Assembly: GCA_938023035.1 (NCBI GenBank)
Contig: CALIDI010000024.1
Span: forward strand, 1-64,000
Length of the DNA stretch: 64,000 nt
Source: an uncultured Leptolyngbyaceae cyanobacterium
GTDB lineage: Bacteria > Cyanobacteriota > Cyanobacteriia > Leptolyngbyales > Leptolyngbyaceae
Direction: 5' to 3'
Shown: positions 43,341-52,017 of the stretch, in pieces
How the letters are laid out: each line of letters starts with the position of its first letter
How positions within the stretch are numbered: the stretch's first letter is position 1
Made by a program: the position numbers and the translations under genes
The notes under the pieces: model-generated
Told to the model about the DNA's origin: nothing
Databases searched by the model: none
Seen by the model: only the letters and a program-made list of their open reading frames with translations

Positions 43341-44396
43341 TCAGGGCTTGTCTGCAAGAAAGGGGCGCGCTAGAGGTTCGCCAATGAAGATGCCCTGACC
43401 GGGCTGGGCCACACTTTTCCAGTAGGCCTCGATCAAGGTGTTGCCTGCCAGGTAGTGGAACATGACGACCCCCGGATGGGGAAACTTTTGAAGAAAATTG
43501 CAAGGCTCGACAACGGCTCCATAACTGCCAGTGGCTCCGGCTTCCAGCCAGCGGAGGCTGCTCATTTGGGGACTGTTGGTGAGCATGCCTCCGGCAGAGG
43601 TCAGGTGGTCGGCGATCGCCCCCGGCAGATAACGATTGCGGTCAATTCCTTCAACCTGGCTTAGGCCCGTAAAGTAAAACATGACATCCGTCTGATTTTC
43701 CAAGCGATCAGCGGTCACGACCCGTAAATGAAATCGTTCTCCCAGTAACTGTAGCGTCATTGGGTAGAGGGCAGATCTCACATTTCTAGCAGCGTCAGAG
43801 GTTTGCATCAAGTAGGCGGTACCCTGGGGTGCGGTACCATCTGCACTGACTCCCCGATCAATTAGGGCTTTTGCCTGGTCAAAGGTGCGGGCGGCGATCG
43901 CCATCGTCGGACGGATCTGGAAGTCAGTATAAGGTTCTCGACTGATACTGTTAAAGTAGGGGCTGCTCCGGATGGGCTTACAGCCTTCGGCGCAATGACT
44001 TAGGTCAAACCCTAGAGTGAAGGCCGCCGTAATTGACATACAATCCACGCGATAGGGGGCTATCCAGGTCAGGGCAAACGCCTGGATGTGATCGCCTGCC
44101 TGGTTTTCAACCGCTTCTTTTAATTGCTGAAACGCTTCCGGAGACAGTACCGTTTGCCCCGTCGCAAATCGCACTGTGATCATGTTGCGAGGGGGAATCT
44201 GGCGTCGCTGCTGGTAATACTGGCCAATCTTGACACTGAGCGGGTCGGCTGCATTGACAATGACCCCCAGACGGGTTGAATTGACTCCTGGCTGAATTGC
44301 CTGGGAAGAAAATAGTTGCTGCGTTGTCTGAGCGCAGCCTTGGTTTCCTAACAGCGCCAGGCAAACAACCAGAAGTCGAAATTTGCAGCCTATCAC
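43341..44396 (-). CDS. TIGR03790-family lipoprotein
   Basis: About 351 residues from GTG 44396 (VIGCKFRLLVVCLALLGNQGC), giving a signal with a lipobox-like end (NQGC). The body has VIVNAADPLSVKIGQYYQQR, RQIPPRNMITV and TWIAPYRVDCMSITAAFTLG, seen in the TIGR03790 family of bacterial exported proteins with unknown function. The open frame extends upstream to 44579 but there reads through the tRNA-Ser gene antisense to nothing real, so I reject that longer start. It may also begin at a nearby TTG. Confidence 0.7.
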   Translation of the reverse strand: MIGCKFRLLVVCLALLGNQGCAQTTQQLFSSQAIQPGVNSTRLGVIVNAADPLSVKIGQYYQQRRQIPPRNMITVRFATGQTVLSPEAFQQLKEAVENQAGDHIQAFALTWIAPYRVDCMSITAAFTLGFDLSHCAEGCKPIRSSPYFNSISREPYTDFQIRPTMAIAARTFDQAKALIDRGVSADGTAPQGTAYLMQTSDAARNVRSALYPMTLQLLGERFHLRVVTADRLENQTDVMFYFTGLSQVEGIDRNRYLPGAIADHLTSAGGMLTNSPQMSSLRWLEAGATGSYGAVVEPCNFLQKFPHPGVVMFHYLAGNTLIEAYWKSVAQPGQGIFIGEPLARPFLADKP

Positions 44397-44498
44397 AGCC
44401 AGAGAGTCAACTACATTTGAGGAAGACCGCGAGTTCTCACCCTCAGGCAGAACCCAAAAACAATCCAGGCGACAATCACCATCCAAACGAGCTGACAA

Positions 44499-44585
44499 CG
44501 GAGAGAGAGGGATTCGAACCCTCGTTAGAGTTACCCCTAAACAGCATTTCCAGTGCTGCGCCTTCAACCACTCGGCCATCTCTCC
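44499..44585 (-). tRNA. trnS-GGA: tRNA-Ser(GGA)
   Basis: On the minus strand the acceptor GGAGAGA pairs with TCTCTCC, with discriminator G. The D-arm is GGCCGAGTGGTTGAAGGC. The anticodon stem-loop GCACTGGAAATGC has anticodon GGA. A long variable arm (about TGTTTAGGGGTAACTCTAAC) marks a serine class II tRNA, and the T-arm has GGTTCGAATCC. CCA is not encoded. Total 87 nt. Confidence 0.97.
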
Positions 44586-44676
44586 AGGGTATTCATCGGA
44601 AGCGTCGCTCCCAGAAGTATTATGTTACCAGAAACACTGACTAGTTTAGGATAATCAAAAGCTGGCCTTTAAATTC

Positions 44677-45045
44677 ATGACTGATTTGTATACCGTTCGG
44701 GTTCACGATCGCCAGACTGGCAACCGCTACCAAATTCAAGTTCCTGGTGACCGCTACATTCTTCACACCGCCGAAAACCAGGGAGCCAATCTGCCCTTTG
44801 CCTGCCGCAACGGGGCCTGTACGACCTGCGCGGTGAGAGTGTTGTCTGGACAGGTCTATCAACCGGAAGCAATGGGGCTTTCGCCCGATTTGCAAAAGCA
44901 AGGTTACGCCTTGCTCTGTGTCAGCTACGCCCGCTCTGACTTAGACGTTGAGACCCAGGATGAAGATGAGGTATACGAACTCCAATTTGGGCAATATTTT
45001 GGTAAAGGCCAGGTAAAGCGGGGTTTACCCCTAGATGAAGAGTAA
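44677..45045 (+). CDS. 2Fe-2S ferredoxin with extended C-terminus
   Basis: This 122-residue plant-type ferredoxin has cluster ligands C43, C48, C51 and C81 (CRNGACTTC ... LLCVSYARSD). Compared with PetF (about 97 residues) it has a C-terminal extension of about 25 residues (YELQFGQYFGKGQVKRGLP), like the FdC2-type ferredoxins of cyanobacteria and plants. FdC-type proteins probably serve a specialised electron-transfer partner rather than photosystem I output to FNR. Its stop overlaps the start of the SNase-fold gene by 11 bp. Confidence 0.9.
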   Translation: MTDLYTVRVHDRQTGNRYQIQVPGDRYILHTAENQGANLPFACRNGACTTCAVRVLSGQVYQPEAMGLSPDLQKQGYALLCVSYARSDLDVETQDEDEVYELQFGQYFGKGQVKRGLPLDEE

Positions 45046-45583
45046 ACTTCAAGCCAGCTATTATTTGGAGCTGATCAGAGCGATTGTTCTCGGTCTGGTT
45101 CTGCTCTTACTGGGGTGTCAAGCGACCGTGCCCCCCTCTGGCCTGATCGTGCAGGTGATGCGGGTGCAGGATGGAGCCACGATTGAGGTGAGCCTGGGTG
45201 AAACGGCTTCAACAATTACAGAACAAGTTCGCCTAGAGGGTTTAGCGGCCCCTGGGTTAGCCCAAGCTCCCTGGGGAATTGAGGCGCAACAGGCCCTACA
45301 GCAGATGATCGGCGATCGCCCAGTGCTGTTAGAACTGGATCAGGAAGTGCGCGATCGTGACGGTCGTCGCCGTGCCTATCTCTGGCAGGGTGACACCCTC
45401 CTCAACGAAACACTCATTGCTGAAGGCTACGCCCTGTTTGCCCCCCAGCCCCCCAACAGCAAATACGATCAGCGTCTGGCCTACGCCCAGAACCGGGCGC
45501 GTACTCTGGGGTTGGGCATCTGGAACCCGCAAAATCCCCTCCGCGAGATCAAGGCAACCGACAACACCACCAATTCCCGGTAG
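45035..45583 (+). CDS. SNase-fold lipoprotein, probably catalytically altered
   Basis: This 182-residue protein has a signal with lipobox LLLLLGC and then a staphylococcal-nuclease/OB-fold domain (IVQVMRVQDGATIEVSLG, VRDRDGRRRAYLWQGDTLLN, LIAEGYALFAP). The usual metal/catalytic motif near V-R-L-x-G-I-D-A-P-E reads VRLEGLAAPG here, so the Asp and Glu are both replaced. The later Arg (DGRRRAY) is kept. It may bind rather than cut nucleic acid, or have another envelope role. It overlaps the ferredoxin gene by 11 bp and is followed within 15 bp by the IMPase gene. Confidence 0.8.
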   Translation: MKSKLQASYYLELIRAIVLGLVLLLLGCQATVPPSGLIVQVMRVQDGATIEVSLGETASTITEQVRLEGLAAPGLAQAPWGIEAQQALQQMIGDRPVLLELDQEVRDRDGRRRAYLWQGDTLLNETLIAEGYALFAPQPPNSKYDQRLAYAQNRARTLGLGIWNPQNPLREIKATDNTTNSR

Positions 45584-45597
45584 GATAAACAGGAAAA

Positions 45598-46476
45598 ATG
45601 AGTGTTACATCATCCATGCCCCTGCCCTCTCAACTGTCAACCACTGATCTGCAAATCTATCTGGATATTGCGACCGAAGCCGCCTTGGCTGGGGGCGCGA
45701 TTCTCCAAACCTTTTTGGGGAAATTAGAAGATGTCCAGGAAAAAGGCCGCCCTGGTGACTTGGTGACCGAAGCCGATAAAGCTTCAGAAGCCGTCGTTTT
45801 GGCAACCCTGCAACGCCACCTGCCAGACCATGCCATTCTCTCAGAAGAGGCCGGCGCTAGCAGTGGCACGAGCAATCGCTTTCTTTGGGCCGTTGACCCC
45901 CTCGATGGCACCACCAACTATGCTCATCAGTATCCGGCCTACGCCGTTTCAATTGGGTTGCTGGTGGAGGGAGTTCCCCATGTGGGGGTTGTGTTTGATC
46001 CCGCCCGCCAGGAACTCTTTTGTGCTGCCAAGGGCCTGGGTGCGACTTGCAATCGTCGCCCGATTCGGGTTTCCACGACAAAAGAACTCGGTAAAAGCCT
46101 TTTAGTCACCGGGTTTGCCTACGATCGCCGCCAAACAACAGACAATAACTATGCCGAATTTTGTTATCTCACCCATCTCACCCAAGGCGTGCGTCGTAGT
46201 GGCTCAGCCGCCACCGACTTGGCCGCGGTTGCCTGTGGCCGACTCGACGGCTATTGGGAACGGGGCCTCTCACCTTGGGATATTACAGCAGGTATTGTAC
46301 TTGTTGAAGAAGCGGGGGGGCTGGTCAGCACCTACGATGGCAGCCCGATTCAGGTCAATACTGGTCGGATTCTGGCAACAAATGGGGTGATCCATACCTC
46401 GCTCAGCCAGGCGTTAGAGGCGACTCCTCCCCTATCGATCTGGGCAGATTTAGAAGGGTTGAGTAAGCTAGGTTAG
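45598..46476 (+). CDS. Inositol monophosphatase-family phosphatase
   Basis: This 292-residue protein has the Li-sensitive, Mg-dependent phosphatase motifs GDLVTEADKASE, ILSEEAG, WAVDPLDGTTNYAH and GLSPWDITAGIVLVEEAGG. It hydrolyses small sugar or inositol phosphates. In cyanobacteria such enzymes also act on fructose-1,6-bisphosphate, histidinol phosphate or PAP. The substrate cannot be fixed. It is the last of a likely three-gene unit with ferredoxin and the SNase-fold gene, followed by a hairpin with a T-run. Confidence 0.92.
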   Translation: MSVTSSMPLPSQLSTTDLQIYLDIATEAALAGGAILQTFLGKLEDVQEKGRPGDLVTEADKASEAVVLATLQRHLPDHAILSEEAGASSGTSNRFLWAVDPLDGTTNYAHQYPAYAVSIGLLVEGVPHVGVVFDPARQELFCAAKGLGATCNRRPIRVSTTKELGKSLLVTGFAYDRRQTTDNNYAEFCYLTHLTQGVRRSGSAATDLAAVACGRLDGYWERGLSPWDITAGIVLVEEAGGLVSTYDGSPIQVNTGRILATNGVIHTSLSQALEATPPLSIWADLEGLSKLG

Positions 46477-46483
46477 AGTGCAG

Positions 46484-46509
46484 GCATCAGTCCTCCTGAT
46501 GGTTTTCTT
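46484..46509 (+). terminator. Terminator after the IMPase gene
   Basis: Stem CATCAG / CTGATG with a short loop is followed by GTTTTCTT, 8 bp after the stop of the IMPase-like gene. Confidence 0.55.
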
Positions 46510-46514
46510 GCCTA

Positions 46515-46624
46515 GCACCCAGATAAATCAGATCTGGCTCAGCTTGTGTCCCGCTATTTGGGACGCCTTTCAGCCATTTCAGGGCGGCACCCAGGTAAAT
46601 CAGATCTGGCTCAGCTTGTATCCC
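46515..46624 (+). repeat. 38-bp direct repeat upstream of the J-domain gene
   Basis: GCACCCAGATAAATCAGATC onward (46515-46552) recurs at 46587-46624 with two mismatches and a 72-bp offset. Each copy includes the palindrome CAGATCTG. A GTCCC / GGGAC hairpin lies between them. The second copy ends 52 bp before the J-domain gene, so the pair may lie in its promoter. Confidence 0.8.
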
Positions 46625-46676
46625 AGCAGAAGCGCATTACACTATAGAGAACCATAATGGGTTAACGGACGCACCT

Positions 46677-47696
46677 ATGTCTTTTCAGATTGAGCGCGGT
46701 TTATTTAGCCTAGAGTTTACGGATCACCATGCGATTTTGGGCGTTCCGGTAGATGCCGAGATTAAGGATATTCGCAAACGCTACCTTAAAATTGCTCGCC
46801 GACTCCACCCAGATGCCTTAGCAACGGAAACAGAGGCTGATAAGCAGCGGGCCAGCCAATATCTGGCAAAGCTGGTTAACCCTGCTTGGGAGCGCCTCTC
46901 CCAGGAAAAAGAGCGCAACGAGTACACCCTGTTGCTCAAGCTAAAGGGGCAGCAGGCCCTGCGACAGCAGGAGTCTATCGAGTTAGGTTCTAACCTAGCT
47001 AAGCAACTCTCGACCGCAAGCAACCCCGATCATTTTTATGTCACGTCCCTGAAGGATCTGGCGAATAAACAATATGAGCAGCTCGACCAAACTCTGGAAA
47101 TTACCGCTCAAATCAGTGAGATGAATCTGGTTTATCTGATGCGAAAGGAAAGCTCCGGGGGCCTAAATTTGGGCGAAGGTCGTAAACAGGCAATTTACAC
47201 CGGGGCTAACCTGCCTGATTCAACAGCAGGGTCGCCTTCTATGCCGCAGCCAAGCATGCAGCCGTCCAATCGGATGACTCCGCCGGCTCCTTCACCTCAG
47301 ACTCGGCAGCAAATGCTGGTTGAGCAGTACTATCGGCGGGCACGCGCGCTATTTGACAAGGGGAACTATGCCCAGGCGATTTTAGAGCTACGAGATGCCC
47401 TTAAGGTAGATGCTACTAACGGTCGCTGCCATAGTTTAATGGGGATTATTTACCTGAAACAAAATCAGGGAACGATGGCAAAGATTCACTTTACTCAAGC
47501 GCTGAAGCACAACCCTCAGGATGAAGATGCGATCGCGGGTATGCAGCGGTTAGGTCAGGCGGCTTCACCTAAGGTTAATGCCCAAAGAGATGCCAGGGCA
47601 ACCCCGGCGGCCCCCAAAAGCGCATCCAAAGCGGCTAAACCGGATGATAAAAAGGGCGGCGGCGGTCTGTTTGGCTTATTTGGGAAGAAAAAGTAA
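46677..47696 (+). CDS. J-domain protein with C-terminal TPR
   Basis: This 339-residue protein has an N-terminal J domain (DHHAILGVPVDAEIKDIRKR; HPD motif in RRLHPDALA) predicted to stimulate an Hsp70 partner. A helical middle and a Pro/Ser linker follow, then TPR units (about 215-285), then a basic Gly-rich tail (KKGGGGLFGLFGKKK). The layout suggests a co-chaperone attached to a specific client or membrane. The stop overlaps the hisZ start by one base (TAATG), so translation is coupled. Confidence 0.88.
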   Translation: MSFQIERGLFSLEFTDHHAILGVPVDAEIKDIRKRYLKIARRLHPDALATETEADKQRASQYLAKLVNPAWERLSQEKERNEYTLLLKLKGQQALRQQESIELGSNLAKQLSTASNPDHFYVTSLKDLANKQYEQLDQTLEITAQISEMNLVYLMRKESSGGLNLGEGRKQAIYTGANLPDSTAGSPSMPQPSMQPSNRMTPPAPSPQTRQQMLVEQYYRRARALFDKGNYAQAILELRDALKVDATNGRCHSLMGIIYLKQNQGTMAKIHFTQALKHNPQDEDAIAGMQRLGQAASPKVNAQRDARATPAAPKSASKAAKPDDKKGGGGLFGLFGKKK

Positions 47697-48922
47697 TGGT
47701 CTATCAGTCTCCGATGGGAGCCAGGGACCTGCTCCCCTTGGATGTGGCTCAAAAACGTTGGATTGAAGAACGTCTCCAACAAGTTTTTCACCGTTGGGGC
47801 TACCACCGGATTATTACCTCTACCGTTGAGCGGCTGGATACGCTAATGGCTGGCGGGGCGATTCACCGAGAAACGGTGCTGAAGTTGCAAGAAGCCGATG
47901 ACGATCTGGGGTTGCGCCCTGAGCTGACGGCTTCGATTGCGCGCGCAGCGGTGACCCGCATGGCCGGGGCAACCCATCCTCTCCGGCTTTATTACAATGC
48001 CAATGTCTTTCGCCGATCGCTAGCGGGTAACCCTAACAATCAACAGGAGTTTTACCAGGCCGGTGTAGAACTGCTTGGGGTTGGGGGATGCCTGGCCGAT
48101 GCAGAGGTGTTGCTATTAATGGTTGATAGCCTGGCCAACTTGGAGTTGCAGCAATGGTCAATTTTGCTGGGTGAGGCCGGGTTAACACAGGCGCTATTAG
48201 CCAGCTTCCCAGAAGGCTTGCGGGAGCAGGTGCGTCAAGCGATCGCCCATTTAGATCGGTTAGCCCTCGAAGCGATGCCCCTGTCTCCAGAATTGCGCGA
48301 TCGCGCCCTCCGCCTGTTTCATTTGCGGGGTAACCCTGGGGATGTGTTGGCCCAAGTCGCTGAATTTGGGCTAAACCCAGAGCAACAAACCATGGTTGCG
48401 AATCTCAAAGCCCTGATTGACCTGCTGCAAACAGCACCCGCCCTTCAGGAGAACCGCCTAACCCTGGATCTCAGCCTGGTGCAAACCATTGACTACTACA
48501 CGGGGGTCGTCTTTGAAGTGGTTGCCCCCAGCCCGAGTGGTTTGGTGGTTCTAGGGCAGGGAGGTCGCTACGATCAACTGCTAGGGCTATATCATCCCCT
48601 AGGGCAAACCTACCCCGGGATTGGCTTTGCCTTGCAAATTGAGCAGTTACATCAGGTGTTACTTCCCACCGGCCAGCTTCCCCAACAAACGGCAGCAAGT
48701 GATTGGCTGGTGGTGGCAGACACAAGCGCAGCCTACCCCGCAGCAATTGCCTATGCTCGTACCCTGCGAGCCACCCCTCATCCGATTCGGGTCGAGTTAG
48801 ATCTCGGGCAGCGAACCCACCCCGAAATTTACGACTATGCGAAACATCGACGCATTGCCCGGATTGCTTGGGTCAAAGCACCAGGAGATGTGGTCATTGA
48901 GACAGTACAGCCCTCGACGTGA
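47696..48922 (+). CDS. hisZ: ATP phosphoribosyltransferase regulatory subunit HisZ
   Basis: This 408-residue HisRS-like protein has SPMGARDLLPLDVAQKRWIE (motif 1 region), LRPELTASIARA (motif 2 region), VVLGQGGRYDQLLGLY and GIGFALQIEQL, but lacks the tRNA-binding features and anticodon domain of a full HisRS. HisZ binds the short HisG and makes it active and feedback-regulated in histidine synthesis. hisG is not nearby, as often in cyanobacteria. Confidence 0.92.
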   Translation: MVYQSPMGARDLLPLDVAQKRWIEERLQQVFHRWGYHRIITSTVERLDTLMAGGAIHRETVLKLQEADDDLGLRPELTASIARAAVTRMAGATHPLRLYYNANVFRRSLAGNPNNQQEFYQAGVELLGVGGCLADAEVLLLMVDSLANLELQQWSILLGEAGLTQALLASFPEGLREQVRQAIAHLDRLALEAMPLSPELRDRALRLFHLRGNPGDVLAQVAEFGLNPEQQTMVANLKALIDLLQTAPALQENRLTLDLSLVQTIDYYTGVVFEVVAPSPSGLVVLGQGGRYDQLLGLYHPLGQTYPGIGFALQIEQLHQVLLPTGQLPQQTAASDWLVVADTSAAYPAAIAYARTLRATPHPIRVELDLGQRTHPEIYDYAKHRRIARIAWVKAPGDVVIETVQPST

Positions 48923-49217
48923 TCCCCGCGATCGCCACTTGCGCACCCGTCATTCTCTAACCGCTCACCGCCCAGATGGGTTCTCCCAGACTGCGCAATT
49001 TGGCCCCTGTCGCTGATCGACGCCTTTGCCCACAGGTCATTGCTACCGACTGAAGAGAGATGGGCACATTTAAAGTCGTGCAGAAGGAAAGCGGACGCCC
49101 TGTTTTTCATGGCAACAGCACATCCAAAAACCGACTCAGCGTTAGCGGTTAAGCACTGGGGTCTGTCCTCAGCCTTCTGACCAAAGCCGTCCATTACAAC
49201 CATCAACCGAGACTGCA
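48923..49217. other. Intergenic region before nrtS
   Basis: About 295 bp with no gene seen. I looked for an NtcA-type GTA-N8-TAC site that would suit a nitrate transporter and did not find one. Confidence 0.4.
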
Positions 49218-49496
49218 ATGAAAGGAACAATGAGTTCTGTGAAGGCCTACTTGAGGTGTCTGATTGATCCAACCCTGGCCCCAACGGCTCTCAGAGTTGC
49301 TTTAGTGATCGGTACAATCCTTTTTATCATTAATCATGGAGCGGCATGTGTGCGACAGGAGATGACACGCGAACGTTGGGCCGCCGTGAGTTTAACCTAT
49401 CTGATGCCGTACCTGGTCAATATCCACGGGCAATACGCTGTGCGATCGCGAAAATCAACAACTTTCGTGAACCCTCAAAAGCCGAGACAACTTTGA
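49218..49496 (+). CDS. nrtS: NrtS-like nitrate/nitrite transporter
   Basis: This 92-residue protein has two membrane segments (LRVALVIGTILFIINHGAAC and an amphipathic WAAVSLTYLMPYLVNIHG) with conserved INHG and PYLV motifs. It resembles the small NrtS nitrate/nitrite transporter described in Synechococcus PCC 7002. Such proteins usually form a hetero- or homo-oligomeric channel-like carrier. Its 3' end overlaps the convergent SRPBCC gene by 22 bp. Confidence 0.8.
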   Translation: MKGTMSSVKAYLRCLIDPTLAPTALRVALVIGTILFIINHGAACVRQEMTRERWAAVSLTYLMPYLVNIHGQYAVRSRKSTTFVNPQKPRQL

Positions 49497-50035
49497 CTAG
49501 CAGACTTGCTCCCCTTTGGCACCGTTTGCAGAGCCGCCTGCTCTGCGGCAGCGGCCAACCGAGAAGCCACCCTAGCCGCAAAGGGGCGCATCAAAGACCA
49601 AATCAGAGGCGACAACCAGCCCCGCAGGGTAACAGAGTAGGTCACACAGGTGCCGCAAAGGGTCGACTTCACTTGATAGGTAACCTGCTCCTCAAAACCA
49701 GGCATCACCAACACTCGAATACTGAGCAGTTCATTTGGGTTAACCCGCTCCACAAAAATGTGGATCGGAATGGGAATCAGCCGGGTCACAGCAGAGTAAA
49801 TTAAGCCAGGCTTGGCGACCAGGCCCTTAGGAACATCAACGCTGGCCAGCAGAGGATGCCAGGAAACATCGGCCACATCTACGAGTTGCTTCCAAAGATC
49901 ATCAACCGAGGCCGAACTGAGAGCTTCATAAGTTCGCGCGAGAGAATATTGCAACCGATGTTTTCTATTGTGAAAACACTGAGAACACCAATGAAACATC
50001 GAAACAACCTCTCGGACGAAAAAGAATAGAGACAA
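49475..50035 (-). CDS. SRPBCC/DUF1997-like protein
   Basis: The frame is 186 residues. A lipid/ligand-binding START-like fold is suggested by YEALSSASVDDLWKQLVDVADVSWHPL, IYSAVTRLIPIPIHIFVERV and YSVTLRGWLSPLIWSLMRPF. SRPBCC proteins bind hydrophobic ligands in a cavity. The N-terminal 35 residues (cysteine-rich, MFHWCSQCFHNRKH) are not typical, so the true start may lie at ATG 49999 or later. The function is unknown. Confidence 0.65.
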   Translation of the reverse strand: MSLFFFVREVVSMFHWCSQCFHNRKHRLQYSLARTYEALSSASVDDLWKQLVDVADVSWHPLLASVDVPKGLVAKPGLIYSAVTRLIPIPIHIFVERVNPNELLSIRVLVMPGFEEQVTYQVKSTLCGTCVTYSVTLRGWLSPLIWSLMRPFAARVASRLAAAAEQAALQTVPKGSKSASQSCLGF

Positions 50036-50529
50036 TCCCAGGAAGAGTGATCGACACTACCTTTTTCTGGGATCACTTTATCGTATCCAAATTGACTGAA
50101 AAATTAAAACCTTCCGATTGAATAGGATGCACTAGTCCTTAGGTATAGCCGCAGCCACCTGATTCAGGACAGCGCGCAGGGTTGCCCCCTAGGCTAGGGA
50201 GCAACCCCACCCCCCCTTTACCCCCAAGGGTCTCAGCAACCCGGCGATCGCGATCCCATTTTGGCGTTTGGATGTGCGATTTTGGCCAGCAGAAGCCCTG
50301 CCGCGCCAAGCGTTTCATCGGATCTCTGCCACATTCTGTGTTGAAATCGCTATGAAATCGCACGACAAGGGCGATCGTTTAGAAAAATTTACGGTTGAGC
50401 AAACCAACCTTCATCGGCCTGAGCAGCGCCTTCCAAGAGGAGTCCGCCTTGACGGCTGTTCAGATAGACTCCAATTCGCGATAGGCTTAAAAAGCATCAA
50501 AAACGACTACAAGTTAAGTGTGACGACCT
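50036..50529. other. Intergenic region with dispersed repeat
   Basis: This 494-bp spacer upstream of hemF holds a copy of the second repeat family (about 50142-50251). It contains the block CCCCCAAGGGTCTCAGCAAC plus CCGGCGATCGC, related to 56260-56362 and 20609-20638. Its neighbour 50273-50335 resembles 20430-20480. The remaining about 180 bp before hemF should carry its promoter. No gene is supported. Confidence 0.55.
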
Positions 50530-51567
50530 ATGACTGCGTTTTCTGCGCCTGAAAAAACTTCTCAGCCCCTTCCTCCGAGTGATTCCCGCCAACGGGTGAG
50601 CCAATTTTTGAAATCTCTGCAAGACTCTATTTGCGAGGGCCTGGAAGCTTTGGATGGAGGCAGTCGCTTTCAAGAAGATACTTGGGAAAGAGCAGAAGGC
50701 GGTGGCGGGCGCTCGCGGGTACTACGTGAAGGCAACGTGTTGGAGCAAGGCGGCGTTAATTTTTCAGAAGTCTGGGGTCAAGATTTACCGCCCTCAATTT
50801 TGGTGCAGCGGCCAGAGGCGGCGGGGCACAGTTTTTATGCTACAGGTACCTCGCTGGTGCTGCATCCACGGAATCCCTACGTTCCGACCGTACACCTTAA
50901 CTATCGCTATTTTGAGGCTGGCCCCGTCTGGTGGTTTGGTGGTGGTATTGACTTAACCCCCTACTATCCCTTCGAAGAAGATGCTGCTCACTTCCACCGA
51001 ACGTTGAAGCAGACCTGCGATCGCCATCATCCAGAGTATTACCCCACCTTTAAGCTCTGGTGTGATGAATACTTCTACCTCAAACATCGCCAGGAAACCC
51101 GTGGAGTTGGTGGTATTTTCTTTGACTACCAGGATGCCCAGGGAATTCTCTACCCGATTGCGTATCCTGGCTCCCAAAGTGGCACACCTGCGGCGGAGCA
51201 TAGCCAGCGGGTGGGGGCGATCGCTGATCGTACCTGGGAAGATCTTTTTGCCTTCGTGCAAGACTGTGGCCAGGCCTTTCTCCCCGCTTACACTCCCATT
51301 GTGGAGCGGCGTCGGGGGATGGAATATGGCGATCGCCAACGTCACTTCCAACTGTATCGGCGCGGACGCTATGTAGAGTTCAACCTCGTCTATGACCGGG
51401 GCACCATTTTTGGCTTGCAGACCAATGGCCGCACTGAGTCGATTCTGATGTCATTGCCGCCATTGGTGCGTTGGGAATATAACTATCAGCCAGAACCCGG
51501 TACTCCGGAAGCGGTTCTCTATGAAAAGTTCTTGAAGCCTCAAGATTGGGCCAATTGGCAGCCATAA
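50530..51567 (+). CDS. hemF: Oxygen-dependent coproporphyrinogen III oxidase HemF
   Basis: This 345-residue protein has the conserved [40 protein letters not shown] and [20 protein letters not shown] motifs. It decarboxylates coproporphyrinogen III to protoporphyrinogen IX with O2 in haem and chlorophyll synthesis. ATG 50530 gives a family-typical N-terminus and length. Confidence 0.97.
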   Translation: MTAFSAPEKTSQPLPPSDSRQRVSQFLKSLQDSICEGLEALDGGSRFQEDTWERAEGGGGRSRVLREGNVLEQGGVNFSEVWGQDLPPSILVQRPEAAGHSFYATGTSLVLHPRNPYVPTVHLNYRYFEAGPVWWFGGGIDLTPYYPFEEDAAHFHRTLKQTCDRHHPEYYPTFKLWCDEYFYLKHRQETRGVGGIFFDYQDAQGILYPIAYPGSQSGTPAAEHSQRVGAIADRTWEDLFAFVQDCGQAFLPAYTPIVERRRGMEYGDRQRHFQLYRRGRYVEFNLVYDRGTIFGLQTNGRTESILMSLPPLVRWEYNYQPEPGTPEAVLYEKFLKPQDWANWQP

Positions 51568-52017
51568 AATTGAGAAGACTGGGCTACACTGAGCTGAAAT
51601 GGGTTAAATCTCGATCAGTTGGCTACTTTTCTAAAAAATTGTCAATACTAGGCGAGGCAGTAGCTCGCTCAGCGGCAGTTTTGTTTGCTGATTGATTTGA
51701 GTTAATCCGATAGAGTGGCCTAGGTAGGAGCTAAAACCCATTTAGGCAGATTGCAGAAAAGTTCACAGGATCCTTACTTATCCTCATTTATTACTTATCC
51801 TTATTTATAGGATTCATGCTTTCTCTGCTGCTACCTTGACTGGGTAGAGCTGGCAACTTCGTGAAAGCTTTTGACTGGTTTCTTAGTGGGCTTTTTTGCT
51901 CCCGTCTCCTGGCAAAAGCTGCTTTCTAGATTCGCTTTTCGGTGGCTGCGCTATCAAGATCTCGATTAAGATTCTCCTAAGGATCCATACTAGCAAAGGC
52001 GAGGGTAAGCACTCCCA
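51568..52017. other. Intergenic region upstream of the STAS gene
   Basis: This 450-bp stretch has a tandem 17-bp direct repeat at 51774-51807 (TTACTTATCCTCATTTA then TTACTTATCCTTATTTA). It looks like a paired binding site for a regulator, about 210 bp before the STAS gene. Nothing else coding is supported. Confidence 0.5.

Noticed and set aside
44397-44579. Longer N-terminus of the TIGR03790 protein starting in the tRNA
   Set aside because: The first codons are the tRNA-Ser gene itself; the lipoprotein signal begins later.
48923-49217. NtcA operator for nrtS
   Set aside because: No GTA-N8-TAC site was found in the spacer.
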